DNA of 64,000 nucleotides, from positions 17,637,356 to 17,701,355 of the forward strand of contig CM060470.1 in NCBI GenBank assembly GCA_030544235.1, in the 5' to 3' direction. The notes beneath the pieces were generated by a model. That model ran no database searches. It was not told the origin of the DNA and was given only the letters and a program-made list of their open reading frames with translations. How positions within the stretch are numbered: position 1 is the stretch's first letter; every line of letters starts with the position of its first letter. This stretch comes from Lepturacanthus savala (Eukaryota > Chordata > Actinopteri > Scombriformes > Trichiuridae). The translations under genes and the position numbers were made by a program. Positions 53,590 through 64,000 of this stretch are shown here, piece by piece.

Positions 53590-54110
53590 TCGTACTAATA
53601 GGAAATACTGTGAATATAAAGCAGCCGTAAATTATTCCTGCAATGACCCACTTTTAATCATTTCTCGCCATTTGGATCCTGCATTGTTTGGACACAAAAC
53701 AAAGCAATAATGCCCCATAGCTTTATCACTGTCTCACAGCCACGGATCAAAACTTGAAATATTCAAATAAAAAAAAATTAAAAAAAGACTTTTCTTGCTC
53801 TGCTTGTTAGTGAGCATTCATTGACCCGCAGCTATTAATAAATCCGGCCAACAGGCCCCGCTCGGGGTCTCCTGCGTCCGTCCGTCTACCTGCCATCTCA
53901 CGCATGAGTCTCCCTACGTGACGCCTCGCTGGATCTGCTCCCCTGAGTCACACTGACAGGTCATCTTTCACAGCCAGCCGCCCGGGTGTCAGCTAGGAAT
54001 CAATTGCCGAAGACGCCGGCTGCCTCACACCGGGGGAAAGAGGCTCTAGAGCAACTCTCTGTGATCCTGAACCTTGTTTCATCAAAGTCGAGTCTGTCGG
54101 TGGCCTGTGG
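53590..54110. promoter_or_regulatory. Candidate conserved non-coding block, GC-rich core
   Basis: Goes from AT-rich (gccgtaaattattcctgcaa, cacttttaatcattt, gctattaataaatccgg) into one of the most GC-rich stretches of the window (53845-54030, with repeated cg dinucleotides). Contains ctgagtcacactgacaggtc with an AP-1-like gagtcac. The 161-codon minus-strand frame here (54000-54485) is not convincing. Could be an enhancer or a CpG-rich promoter-like region. Confidence 0.33.
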
Positions 54111-54132
54111 CTGCGTGTAGTGGAGTATAGGA

Positions 54133-54172
54133 CTGTGTTTGTGTGCGTGTGTGTGTGTGCACGTGTGTGTGC
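54133..54172. repeat. Imperfect (TG)n microsatellite
   Basis: tgtgtttgtgtgcgtgtgtg with interruptions. Confidence 0.9.
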
Positions 54173-54424
54173 ACTTAAACCGAGGAGATGTCTTAAAGTG
54201 TACTTTATCTAAAGGAAATATGTGAATATTTGTAGCATGCGTTAGGAAACGAGCCTTGCAGGGAGCACACAAGTGCAGGAACGTGGCTGGGAAATGAATC
54301 AGACATGAACAGACATTATGCAGAGCAGCAAACTCAAAAGCCGCATATTCAATAAAGAGCAGATCCAGCAACGGAATGAAAGAAAAGTGTTTTATAACAG
54401 GTTGATTTCCAGATGCATTGAAAT

Positions 54425-54960
54425 CAGTTGTGGTCAAAGTACCCAGAAGCCAGTATTTGAGTAAAAGTAGAAGTACTGTCATCAAAGAAATAACTCAACA
54501 AGTAAAAATCTTTAATTCAAAATGTTACTTAAGTAAAAGTACAGAATGGCAAAACGGCAAACTGTACCTAAAGTATCAAAAGTAAAGTGCATATTATGCT
54601 GATTTGTTATATTATTACAGTATTATATTACTTTTTAGCACTAAATGTTTAAGTTTATGAATGAATTTGAGATACTTTGGCATTATATTTTATTGGAACC
54701 TACACACAAAGGGTAAATTAAAACACAACAAATAAATAAACAACTAATAAATAAAAATAACAAATTACTAGAATGTAGATTACAGAATAATAAAGTCAAG
54801 TAATGATGTAATCTTTTTAAAATCTTCAACTGAAAATTAACTAAAGCTGTCAGATAAACACAGTGGAGAATAAAGTATGAAGTATAAAGCAGCATCACAT
54901 GGAAATACATAAAGTACCTTAAAATTATAGTTAATATAGTGTAGTAAATGTCATATTTAT
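54425..54960. mobile_element. 'aagtaaaagtac' MITE family, longest copy
   Basis: The left end cagttgtggtcaaagtaccc then ttgagtaaaagtagaagtac matches the cagtggtggaaagtaact-type terminus I know from fish. The right part aactaaagctgtcagataaa with gaaatacataaagtacct matches its other arm. The ends form a loose inverted repeat. Interior AT-rich, non-coding. Confidence 0.65.
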
Positions 54961-55674
54961 AGTGCTAGGTGCATAAATTCTTCCAGGATGAATGCATTAA
55001 CCCTTCCATCTTCAATAATGTCCTTGGACCTGATACATATTTAATATTAATGTTATGAACTTTTTGTTTAACATAACGTTGTATTTGCATCTCAACTAGG
55101 AGAAGTGTCATGATCTCACAGTTCACTATTTTAGATTGATTGTCAGTTTAGTGGTTTTTTGTTTTTTCTTTCTGCTCATGGTGAAATCAATGACCTTCCC
55201 ACCAAGACGATGGACTGCCTGTATGTAGCCTGAGAGGTGAAACCCAGGACAGAAAGACCTCCTGCTGCTGCCTGTAGAACTGAATTATCATGAGCCAACA
55301 ATAAAACTGATGATGATGATGTATCGATCGACTCACGTTTGAGTGAGCGTCTCACGTTTGGATTCAGCTGGGTAGTAACGGGGCTGTCATTTGATTTGAT
55401 ACTTGTTCCTCTTTTGATACCTTAATTTTAATACCGGCTCCTGAACAACAAACTACTTTTTTTCAATACTAATTTTATCAAATCCATTAAAAAAAAAATG
55501 CATGTCTTTGGCATCTTAAATTTAAAGCAGATTTATAACATAACACGATTAATCATTGTGGTTCAGTGTAGCTATTTATTTATTTATTTCAACAAGTTTT
55601 TAATTTTGCATTGTTTCACAAAACAGTTTCACAACATAAAACATGTTGAAGTTTTCTGTAAACATCAATACATA

Positions 55675-56638
55675 CCGTAGTGTTCAAAATGATAGTAGTC
55701 TAATATGGAAAAAAAACTAGATTAATCCAGGTTTTTATTATATTTGTTATTGCTACATGACAAACAATGTACCAGCAGGTGCAGTAGATTCTCAGAAAAC
55801 CAACAAGACCCAGCATTCATGATATGCACACTCTTTGTCTGTGCACTTAGGCAATTTGCTGAAAGGAGTGTGTTCAAAGGAATATCAGTGTGTAATTCAA
55901 TTAGTGAGGACATTGATTTTGTAAAAAAAAAAAAAAAACAGGTGTGAATCAGGTGGCCCCTGTTTAAGGATGAAGCTAGCCCTTGTTGAACATGCATTTC
56001 TCTTTGAAAACCTGAGGAGAAAGGGTTGCTCAAAATATTGTTTAGAAGAACTGCATATTTCATTAAAAAGTTGACTGGAGAGGGCCCCAAACGACCCCAA
56101 ACACAACCCCAAACACACCAGTTAATGGGCAAAATCTAGGTTCCAAACCAATAAAATTCATTTTATGGAGTGGCCAACGAAATCATCAGACCTTTATCCA
56201 ATCAAGAACTTGTGGGGTGACATCAAAAATGCTGTTTCTGAAGCAAAACCAAGAAATACAAATAGTTAGTGGAATGTTCTTGCAGTGGAATAACAGCTGA
56301 AAGGTGCCACACATTGGTTGACTGCCTGCCGCACAGATGTGAAACAATTATAAAAAATAAAAAAAAAACTCTGGTTATACAGCTAAATATTAGTTTAGTG
56401 ATTCGCATAATTGTGAAATCCTAGAAAGAAAAAAGTTTGTACAAAAGAGTTTTGAGTTTTTTAAGTCAACAGCAGACACTATTTTTTGAACACACCCCTT
56501 TCAACTAATTGCTGTGAATGCTGGCTCTTGTTGGTTTTATGAGAATCTACTGCATCTATTGGTAAATTGTTTTCTATTTAGCAATAATGGATTAATCTGG
56601 TTAGTCACAATGGACTGCTACTATTTTGAACACTACTG
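55675..56638 (+). mobile_element. Tc1-like element, family C, long TIRs, TA duplication
   Basis: The left end reads ccgtagtgttcaaaatgata. The right end on the opposite strand reads cagtagtgttcaaaatagta. Inverted repeats extend at least about 140 bases and are recognisable over about 200, including gcagtagattctca-aaaacc and gtgtgttcaaa. TA flanks both edges (55673-55674, 56639-56640). 964 bp, shorter than autonomous elements of about 1.3-1.6 kb because the transposase is internally deleted. Confidence 0.9.
55970..56357 (+). pseudogene. Tc1-like transposase, internally deleted
   Basis: Starts MKLALVEHAFLFENLRRKG (55970-56026), matching the beginning of this family's transposase and entering the first helix-turn-helix (CSKYCLEELHIS). 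After a stop and a large deletion it resumes with FMEWPTKSSDLYPIKNLWGD (about 56157-56220). This is the DLNPIENLW block that supplies the final catalytic Glu of the DDE triad, here changed to Lys (PIK for PIE). It ends with HWLTACRTDVKQL (about 56310-56345), equivalent to the LVDSMQHRCEAVI end. The first two Asp regions are absent. It cannot be active. Confidence 0.85.
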
Positions 56639-57050
56639 TAACTGTAATAGTAATGAAAATAAAGTTAAGGACTTGATACAAGTCCATCAGCATATTTTCA
56701 GTCTTGCTATTGTTTAACAGTGGTAAGCTTATGCAAACAAATCCACTCGCTAACTTTGGCTTAGTGTGTTTACATTTCCACAGCTGTAGTTGTCTTCGGC
56801 TGCAGGATGTTGGCTAGCAGCTAATGTTTTAGCTTCGCTCCTTGTGAGAACATACAGGTACTTTTTATGCTAATGGTTTATTCCAGTGTTTCTTCAAGCC
56901 ACTGCTGCTGTTTATCATGAACATGACAGGATTTGACACATACTGTATTCAAGCCTCTCGGAGTCACACGTTAAAAGACAAAAATTGTTTTGATATTCAA
57001 TAGAAACAAACCATAGATGAGCTGAAGTTTGGTACCCAGCCCTACAAAGT

Positions 57051-57389
57051 AGGAACACACTGAACATCTGCCATAGGCACCAAAACTTCTACTGGCTGAA
57101 AATATCTCAAAGTATCACAATCTTCCAGTCTTGACCCACAACATGCTCGGAGACCTCCTAACTGTGTCCTGTGGGCTCCACTGCTAGTAAGAACAGGAAG
57201 GTCACAGTCACACTGACAAGCATCCGGATGAAGAGCCTGAGGTCATTGTCAGTGTGAGTAATGTCATTGAGAGGTGAATTTACTGCAAATGTTTTCGTGG
57301 ACAGTGCTTCCTGCTACCAAGACATATTCTCTTTGGTTAGACCGATATTCTCTCCCCCGGAGCTGCTTTTATTCAGATTCTGGACCGTG
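57051..57389. other. Unassigned non-coding stretch
   Basis: No repeat ends or coding signs recognised. Confidence 0.55.
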
Positions 57390-57590
57390 GAGCGGGAAAC
57401 AGACTGAAAACAGATGGAAAACAGACGGGAAACAGATGGAAAACAGAAAACTGACTGAAAACAGAAAGGAGCCAGGAAACAGGCTGTAAACTGAAAACAG
57501 ACAGACAAAATAATGACAAAACACAGAAAATTAACAAAAAACAGATTGAAAACCGACAGATAACAAACAAAAAAAGACAGAAAACATAGT
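57390..57590 (+). repeat. Degenerate 'gaaaacagay' minisatellite
   Basis: About fifteen variant units such as gaaaacagatg, ggaaacagatg, gaaaacagactg and gaaaactgact in direct orientation, becoming more irregular towards the right. Frames crossing it on the minus strand (FSVC/FPSV repeats) are artefacts. Confidence 0.88.
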
Positions 57591-59161
57591 TGTATGTATG
57601 TTGTATGTAAGTTGTAGTATGTTTCATTATATAATGTCTGTGGTAAAATTCTGGGTAAAATTCTCAATGTGACACAGCTGAAAATAGCATGAATCTACAA
57701 TGGTTGTTGGCTTTGAAAAGAGTTATAATCATTTAATAATCATTTTAATGTGAATGAACCACATTCTGTACATTTAAATTTCCAGTACACTGTTCTCTAG
57801 GTCTGTTGTCCTCTTTTTATAATTAACAGCCACTTTATCTACAATATAATATAATTTCTTTCTGTTTCTTGTCATTTTCATTAAGGAAGGACTTGCCTAA
57901 AGGACATGGCTGTGCCACCATTTTCTATTTCTTCAAGAATAAACAGCCGTGTTGCTGTAACTGCTCCAGCCTCTGGTTATATGCTGTAATATATTATGCT
58001 GTCACTGCTGTGTTTGGTATTCTGTGCTATGCACGGAACACACAGAGTTTGAGACACATTCAACACCGTTACTCACCTCTTATTCATAAGTTCATTATAG
58101 ATCATTATAATGACTGTTACACACAACTTTACAAAGCAGAAGTTGAAAATAGTCATGGGATGATTTTAATGATTTCATTGAATGGACACTGTATTGCATT
58201 TAAATTATTTATTAGCTAAAAACAGCATAATCATGTCCTTATTGGTGTCCAATGCCAATTAATAATCTGAATTGTCTTCCTGAGTGCTGAATTTCTAATC
58301 TTAAACTGCATGGGTATGTCCTATGGAGGTTTCTATATTATTCCGGTTTCTAAAAAACTACCCCAAGAAGAACATGAAGCACTCACACAGCTTCTAGGTA
58401 CAAACTGGCTGCCATAAATTTCAGTGGTTACAACAAATTTATTAAAAAGTGAGATGTTAGAGGGCTCTATTCTTTTGAATGCAATATATAATTCCACCAC
58501 TAGATGGCAGAAACAACTTCACAGTATCCCTTTAAAGGCAATTCTACACTTAATATCAAGTATATTTACCCTGATTCTTTTCAATTTTTCTATTTGCCTG
58601 ATGAAGTTTCTCATACTAACTACTAACTGAAATATATATATCATTCTCTAAATATAATTTAGAATTTGTGCATACCTGTGATTTATTTAGTAATAGGCAG
58701 ATATACACATGTCAAATCATCAACATAAATGAACAGAACTTTCATTCGTGCGCCTGTATCTATACATTTTCATCTTTCACAAGGCTGTAAGGATCATCAT
58801 GTGGGTCACATATCCAATTTCTACACATTTCCCAGTCCTAGGATGAATATAATTGTACAGGATGTTTTTTTTTACTAATCTGCATCTGCTGCTGTAATTC
58901 ATTCTGGAGAATCAGCAAGGAGGAAAGGGATGCAGAGACAGTGGGGAGTTACCAAATCCAATATCTTTCTTAAATAAATTAAAACTACGTGAATGGTTTC
59001 AGAAACAACTCACCTAAATTGACCACTACACAAATGATTTGACAAAATGTTCTATTTGTATGTGAGGTTGTATGTGAGTTGATGGAGGCAGGGTGATCAA
59101 GTGTACGTAAACTGTTCTGGGTAAAAAGAAGAAGGAAGGAGGTCTTTTTTTATTTTTCTTT

Positions 59162-59165
<4 letters not shown>
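57591..59165. other. Unassigned non-coding stretch
   Basis: Contains gttgtatgtatgttgtatgtaagttgtag (57588-57616). The 116-codon plus frame at 57869-58219 shows no recognisable motif. Otherwise AT-rich and unassigned. Confidence 0.55.

Positions 59166-59244
<79 letters not shown>
59166..59244. repeat. (TA)n microsatellite
   Basis: About 80 bases of pure TA followed by cagagagaga and a tctagatctaga palindrome. Confidence 0.97.
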
Positions 59245-59248
<4 letters not shown>

Positions 59249-60019
59249 GAGAGATAAATCTAGATCTAGAGATATTGAGCATATATAGAGAAGTTTCTAC
59301 TCAAGGCAGAGAGACAATATGTGAAAAATGTGTTTGGACGCTGTGTTGTTGTCTCAACTGGACCCAGAGCCTACAGGTAGAATCCACACTGACCGCTCAT
59401 CACTCAGTAATGTTCAAAAACTACTCTGACTGTGAGCCTACGGAGCCGTTTGCCCAGTCCTGTTAGTTTCTGCTGTGAAATGAAACCTGTGAAGCGACTT
59501 TGTGCCTGAGGCAGCAAAGTTCTTTTAAAGCACCAGTGATAGATAAAGCTCACCCGCCGTTCTCTTTGTGAGGACCAATGTGAGTTTCACGCGGGCAAAG
59601 TTGATGTTGAACTTGTAGCGAACAGTTGTGTTATTTAGCATCATTACTATTCATGCGGAGTTCTCTCCACCTGGTTAATGTAACTGGTGGGTTTCCGTGC
59701 CTGAAAGAAGAAATGACCTCACTATATTCTTACAGACAAGCAGAACCTCCATGGAAATGCTGCTGCTTGCATCAAATAAATAGAATTAATCCATCTATAA
59801 AGCAGGAAACCTCTGCCTCTTTGTATGTATGTCTGACTGTATGTGTATTTCTAGAGGCACAAGTACATGCAGTGTTGCATTTTGTGCAATTTAGTGAAAA
59901 AAATAAGAGAATGTTGCTGCATGAGGCCCAATTCCTGAATGAATGAATGTGAAAGACTATTGAATGATTAGTCTTATTAAATTAGGGTTAGCCAATTTCT
60001 AGCCAAAAAAAATTAACAT

Positions 60020-60022
<3 letters not shown>
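59245..60022. other. Unassigned non-coding stretch
   Basis: GC-balanced unique sequence at 59330-59620; a 106-codon plus frame at 59626-59946 is unsupported. No repeat recognised. Confidence 0.5.

Positions 60023-60076
<54 letters not shown>
60023..60076. repeat. (TA)n microsatellite
   Basis: About 54 bases of pure TA. Confidence 0.97.
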
Positions 60077-60079
<3 letters not shown>

Positions 60080-60749
60080 TAGTCTGAAATAATGACTACT
60101 ATGACAACTATTTTTGTTTGAAGGTTATTAAATAATCTTCATCAGATTTGATGGTTTAGTCACAGACTTCCCCCAAAAATTTGATGCTTTTCTTTCACAA
60201 TTGTAAGAATAAAACTGCATTAAAATACAAAACGTACAAAAACAGATTTTTAGACAGAAGGTGTTTCGTTATGTTATTGGATAGCAGTAGCCAGATGATA
60301 TCAATTGCCAGCCTGGGAAATGACAACAGGGAAATGATGTGTATGCATAAGAGTTGTGAATGCAGGGCGAGAAATAACTTGTTGCCCAAGCATGCAAAAC
60401 GCTATTCTTCCAGCCTGAAGTTTCACTGAGCTTCATTTATACATTGTTAATTCAAACAAATATCGATTATAGCCACCTTAAGGTCAGGGTAAGGGAATTC
60501 ATTACATTCTCACAGGGATAGAGGGACAAAAATCGGTCAGTCAAGAGGAGTATTTTTGACTGTGGGTCAACCCTGGACAGAGGATAATGGCCTACAAATG
60601 GATCAATTAGTTGGAGCTTTGATTTTGCCTTCACTCGGCTTATACTGCTGGCAACAGGACAGGAAGGTAAACAGTGTCCATTTCTGCAAAATCGTAGATA
60701 CGTTGAATGTCCACGTTTCAGACATAGTTCAGCTGATGCTCCTCTAAAA

Positions 60750-60876
60750 CAAGGCTGTCAAATGGGGGCCAGAACTCGGATGACTGTACAAAGCGTGCAA
60801 AAGAATGGACCAGTTCCTGTTCCTTCATTGATTTGTAAATGATTTGTAAGGCAGGAGATACATTCACATGCTGCAT

Positions 60877-60951
<75 letters not shown>

Positions 60952-61185
60952 CTGTGACTTATTGTTTCGAACAGTAGACTGACTGAATTTGGAATAACTG
61001 AGATGTCATATTGTTGAAATTTCTACTTTGTTAATTTATGTCGTCTAACCTGTTTTGTTAATTGAAGGTTAATTAATCATGTGCATATTTAGAATGGGTT
61101 TCTTTACATAAAAAGGGGGAGAAATTTGTCTGTTATTTATAAATTCACTGGCCCACTTCAAAATGTGATGAATGTGGCTCATGGA
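60750..61185 (-). mobile_element. hAT MITE, CAGGGG family, copy 3, expanded by (TA)n
   Basis: The left edge caaggctgtcaaatgggggc with cagaactcggatgactgtac is the reverse complement of the 3' end of copy 1 (tggcccccgg ... tttgacaaccctg). Later parts (attgaaggttaattaatcat, tttctttacataaaaagg, ggcccacttcaaaatg) also match. A 68-bp (TA)n tract (60880-60947) has grown inside. Confidence 0.7.
60880..60947. repeat. (TA)n microsatellite inside a hAT MITE
   Basis: Pure TA, absent from the sister copies at 32.0 and 47.8 kb. Confidence 0.95.
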
Positions 61186-62024
61186 GGAGTTCTGAAAGGA
61201 GGGATCAATGCTTTGTTTCATAGAAATGAGTTGGAAAAGTTGCAGGAGGAGCCTGTTTGACACCACTTTTACATTTCTGTACCATTACATTGCTTGTTTT
61301 ATCCAAATCCACATACCAAAAAAAAAACAAAAGACATTTAACGTATCTACAGAAATGCAAACTGTCAGTATTTCCATCTGGAGATTTTGCAGCCTTGAAT
61401 TTATAGCAAGGAATAAGGGATACACATTTACGCATCAAACTCTCAGACCAATAATGTTTGAAAGTGATGAAAGGTGACAATGTCATCTCCTGCAATCATG
61501 GGTGGGTGAGAGCTGTGTTATAGGAACATAGTGCTCTGTAACCACTGTGTTGCAGGAGTCTGTGGGGAAGTAACAGGAGCAGCGATGTGACTGATTTGTT
61601 CTGCTGTTCTGCTGGGCAGTTTTCAGAGATACGTGTCTATATGCATCTACAATACACGTTGGCTTGTTAGAATATTCTTTTTGTGTTGTGTGGGCCTTGC
61701 TGATATAGTGACAGCACAGGCTTTAACCAAACAAAACAAATAGAGATGGTATATTGTGTAGGCACATCTGTGAGGTATGCACTGAATCTTCAAAGAGATG
61801 AAGCAAATGTTGAACCCAGAAGTGCTAAGTGGAACAAAAATGCATGAGACAACATCATTGGAATTCCAGGTATGTTTCAAATGTTTTATATTAAAGCACA
61901 TTAAGGATTGTTCAGATTTAAAATGCAGCACTTTTGTTAACAAAGTTGACAGGAATCATCCCTCTGAGTATGAATTCAAGCATGAATGAATGAATTCATG
62001 GAGAAACAGCTAAGAACCGGTATA
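61186..62024. other. Unassigned non-coding stretch
   Basis: Overlapping unsupported frames on both strands at 61205-61495 and 61647-61989. No repeat ends recognised. Confidence 0.5.
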
Positions 62025-62265
62025 AGTGTTGGATGTTATATTCAAAGAAGATCTGAGTTTTAACAGGCAGCTAAACTCTGTTGTCAGGTCCAGTTTTTTA
62101 AACTCAGAACCATCAACAAACTACTTTTCTATCACTCTGATCTAACAAGTCATCATTACACTGAAATGATCCAAACTTTACCTCTACTAATTAGTACAAA
62201 AGGCTGCTGCTCAGTTATTAACAAAAGCCACAAGAACAAAGAACTGCTCAGCTGCTTTAACTGTT
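62025..62265 (+). pseudogene. L2-like LINE reverse transcriptase fragment, decayed
   Basis: Three plus-strand frames in succession give LDVIFKEDLSFNRQLNSVV (62027-62085), FKLRTINKLLFYHSDL (about 62095-62145) and LVQKAAAQLLTKATRTK (about 62190-62240). These match, in order, the LGVIFD..LSFxxQI..VV, FFQLRxIxKxxxFLSxSDxE and LVQNAAARLLTKTRK motifs after the catalytic core of L2-type LINE polymerases. At least one frameshift and a deletion separate them. The core YADD region is absent. Confidence 0.7.
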
Positions 62266-63704
62266 GTCTGTCCCATGAGCACCTAAGAAGCACCGCCATG
62301 CTGTTTATTTCTCATATTTTTATGTTATTTAAGTCTATGTATTTATTATTTCATAATATACCTTCTGCAATTAAAACAGGTTCATTTTACTTAATCAAAA
62401 GTGACTAGAAAAAAATATGCTCCATTCAATAACTCCATTCAAACCATTCTTGTCTTATTGCAAAATAAAGTCAAGTTGTTCAATGTTGAACTCACTGAAA
62501 ATGAAAACTACTAATATTAACTTAATTTTAAGATGTAGGAATTAAACAATTTAATGTATTTAAATGTACAACACTTTGGCTAAGATCAAGATAGATTACA
62601 TGTATTTAATTATATTTCACATGGGTTTAGTTTGAATTACTAGGGATATCAGATTCAAATTCACCCAAAATAAGTGATTAATTAGAAAAGATAAAATACA
62701 GATACAGTTAACTAAAGACAAATATTTGGATTTAGATAAATTAGTTGCTTGCAACCATTTTCCATGATAAAATTAAGTAAATTTAACAAAACGTTTTTTC
62801 AAAGTACTTTTATTATTGTGTACTTTTAATTGTGTTTTAATTGTTTTTTTATTTATATTAATTTATTTATATCTATTTCTTAGGTTGTGTGTGCTGTGTT
62901 CACACTTCTATTCTGTTTGTTTCTATGCTTCGGTGTTGGTGTAATAATGTTAGTAATAACATCAAATTGTATTGTGTATAATTTAAAGTGTGTTTGCCTT
63001 TACTGTGTTAAAACAAAACTGACATTGTTGTAACTCATGAATTACATTTTTAATACTATAACATGAACAAAACGATGAAAAGGATAAAAACTACCTAATA
63101 GTATTTAGAACATTTTTGTTTGTGTTGTTTGATCATTTACCTGTTCATAATAACTTCTGACTGCATAATTTGATTTCTTTGCACACTATGCCAAAGACAC
63201 TAAGACACTGACTTCCTGTGCTTTGATACTTTTCATTGCATATTGGGCATGTATTCAATAAGTATAGTACAACAATGATGGGTGGGAGTCACAATATGCA
63301 CTCTACTTACATTTGAATTTGGTCAAAAAGGATTGATGTAAATGGTTGCATTTAGTTGTGTTATTGAACAAATATATTTTAATCAGGAAATACAGTTTAA
63401 TTGGAAATTTGATTTATTGCATAATAATTTGTTATGAAATGTGAATAAGGTATTTGGTGTTTGGACTATGGGGATATTTGTGATCATGGTGCCCTCATCC
63501 CTGATGCTCTGAAAACGGATCCTCCTAAGGTCCAGACACTGGTGGTGGCAGCCAATGCACTGCTGCTAGTGACGAGATGGCAAGCTGAATGGAGGAGGGA
63601 TGCATGACCAGGAGTACGAGCACTAGAGCAAGGAGAAAGACAGCACTGAGATGATAGGCTGAAGAAAAGTAGGATGTGTAGCTGTGTTATTAGCTATGTT
63701 AGAT
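62266..63704. other. Unassigned AT-rich stretch
   Basis: Long AT-rich sequence to about 63470, then a GC-richer patch (63480-63660: gatggcaagctgaatggagg) with no recognised identity. Confidence 0.55.
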
Positions 63705-63908
63705 CTGGGGTCACAATCCCTGATCCTAGAGAGATGCTGTAGGTGCAGACTTTTGTTCCAACCAAGCTGGAACACACCTGATTCTACTAATGAAGGTCCA
63801 TAGCGAGAACTACAATGGTTTATTAGTAAAATCAGGTGTGTAACTGCTTACTTGGAAGAAAAACCTGCACCCACAGCGGCTCTCTAGGATCAGGGTTGGT
63901 GACCCCTG
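63705..63908. mobile_element. Fold-back hAT MITE with target duplication
   Basis: The arms are inverted copies of about 85 bases: ctggggtcacaatccctgat on the left; caggggtcaccaaccctgat on the opposite strand of the right. They share cctagagag, gtgcaga/gtgcagg and acacacctgattcta. gttagatc occurs exactly on both sides (63698-63705 and 63910-63917), consistent with an 8-bp hAT target duplication. No coding capacity. The family is one I know to be common in fish. Confidence 0.87.
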
Positions 63909-64000
63909 GGTTAGATCAAACCAACAGATGTGACCAGCTGATTTGACATTTGACAGCCCCGGAAATGCAATTGTTACGTAACATGCATGAGAGAGTGAAG
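63909..64000. other. Unassigned window end
   Basis: Short flank of the fold-back MITE; nothing recognised. Confidence 0.6.

Larger units (their letters stand above)
55365..57050. mobile_element. Probable outer hAT-like element ('gggctgggta' ends) interrupted by a Tc1 copy
   Basis: Left part: ggggctgtcatttgatttga with ttgataccttaattttaata and ccggctcc. Right end on the opposite strand: tagggctgggtaccaaactt. Both resemble the two sides of a fish element whose termini read agggctgggtatc. The Tc1-like copy at 55675-56638 lies between. Pairing of the two parts is inference; they could be separate fragments. Confidence 0.4.

Noticed and set aside
54000..54485. 161-codon minus-strand frame
   Set aside because: It spans a TG microsatellite and part of a MITE, shows no domain or splice logic, and its composition changes along its length.
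55722..56132. 136-codon minus-strand frame inside the Tc1-like element
   Set aside because: It is antisense to the transposase remnant and the TIR.
57869..58219. 116-codon plus-strand frame
   Set aside because: AT-driven composition, no domain, no transcript logic and no similarity I recognise.

Overview
This window reads as non-coding DNA from a ray-finned fish, probably a percomorph teleost. The evidence is the AT-rich background, the dense (TG)n, (CA)n and (TA)n microsatellites, and a repeat set typical of fish: an L1-type LINE, Rex1/CR1- and L2-type LINE pieces, several Tc1/mariner families, hAT-like miniature elements and a tRNA-headed SINE. The species cannot be named from the sequence. 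No intact conventional gene was found. Most open frames are short, low-complexity or sit inside transposons. The best non-transposon coding candidate is a cysteine-rich frame at 27256-27642 (minus) that looks like a terminal exon. The window is therefore most likely a gene desert or a very large intron.

Layout. 1-7.5 kb: a LINE-like 3' end, three pieces of the SINE, a 225-bp (TG)n tract and a hAT-like MITE at 7141-7500. 7.5-17.7 kb: mostly unique sequence with candidate conserved non-coding blocks, then copies of a TTAA-flanked MITE family and a Tc1-derived element (17140-17666). 20.4-24.2 kb: a nearly full-length but decayed L1 retrotransposon on the minus strand, with readable ORF1, endonuclease and reverse-transcriptase motifs. 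24.4-29.1 kb: a dense transposon cluster with two nested insertions and the possible orphan exon. 30-44 kb: sparser, with a CAGGGG-type hAT MITE (32032-32510), a second Tc1 remnant, a LINE 3' piece, and unique stretches rich in homeodomain- and octamer-like motifs.

44-64 kb: a dispersed repeat carrying a LINE insertion, whose empty counterpart lies at 12.4 kb; a head-to-head pair of SINEs (49102-49786); a C24 tract; an octamer-bearing 29-bp tandem duplication; a third Tc1 remnant; a Tc1-like element with long inverted repeats and a fused, internally deleted transposase (55675-56638), apparently nested in an older element; an AAACAG minisatellite; an L2-like LINE piece; and a fold-back hAT MITE with a clear target duplication at the right edge.

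Nothing here forms a pathway or operon. The functional possibilities are regulatory (several GC-richer unique blocks with transcription-factor-like motifs) and structural (inverted SINE pair, fold-back elements, long alternating purine-pyrimidine tracts). Repeat family assignments rest on recognising terminal motifs and degenerate protein translations by eye, not on database searches.
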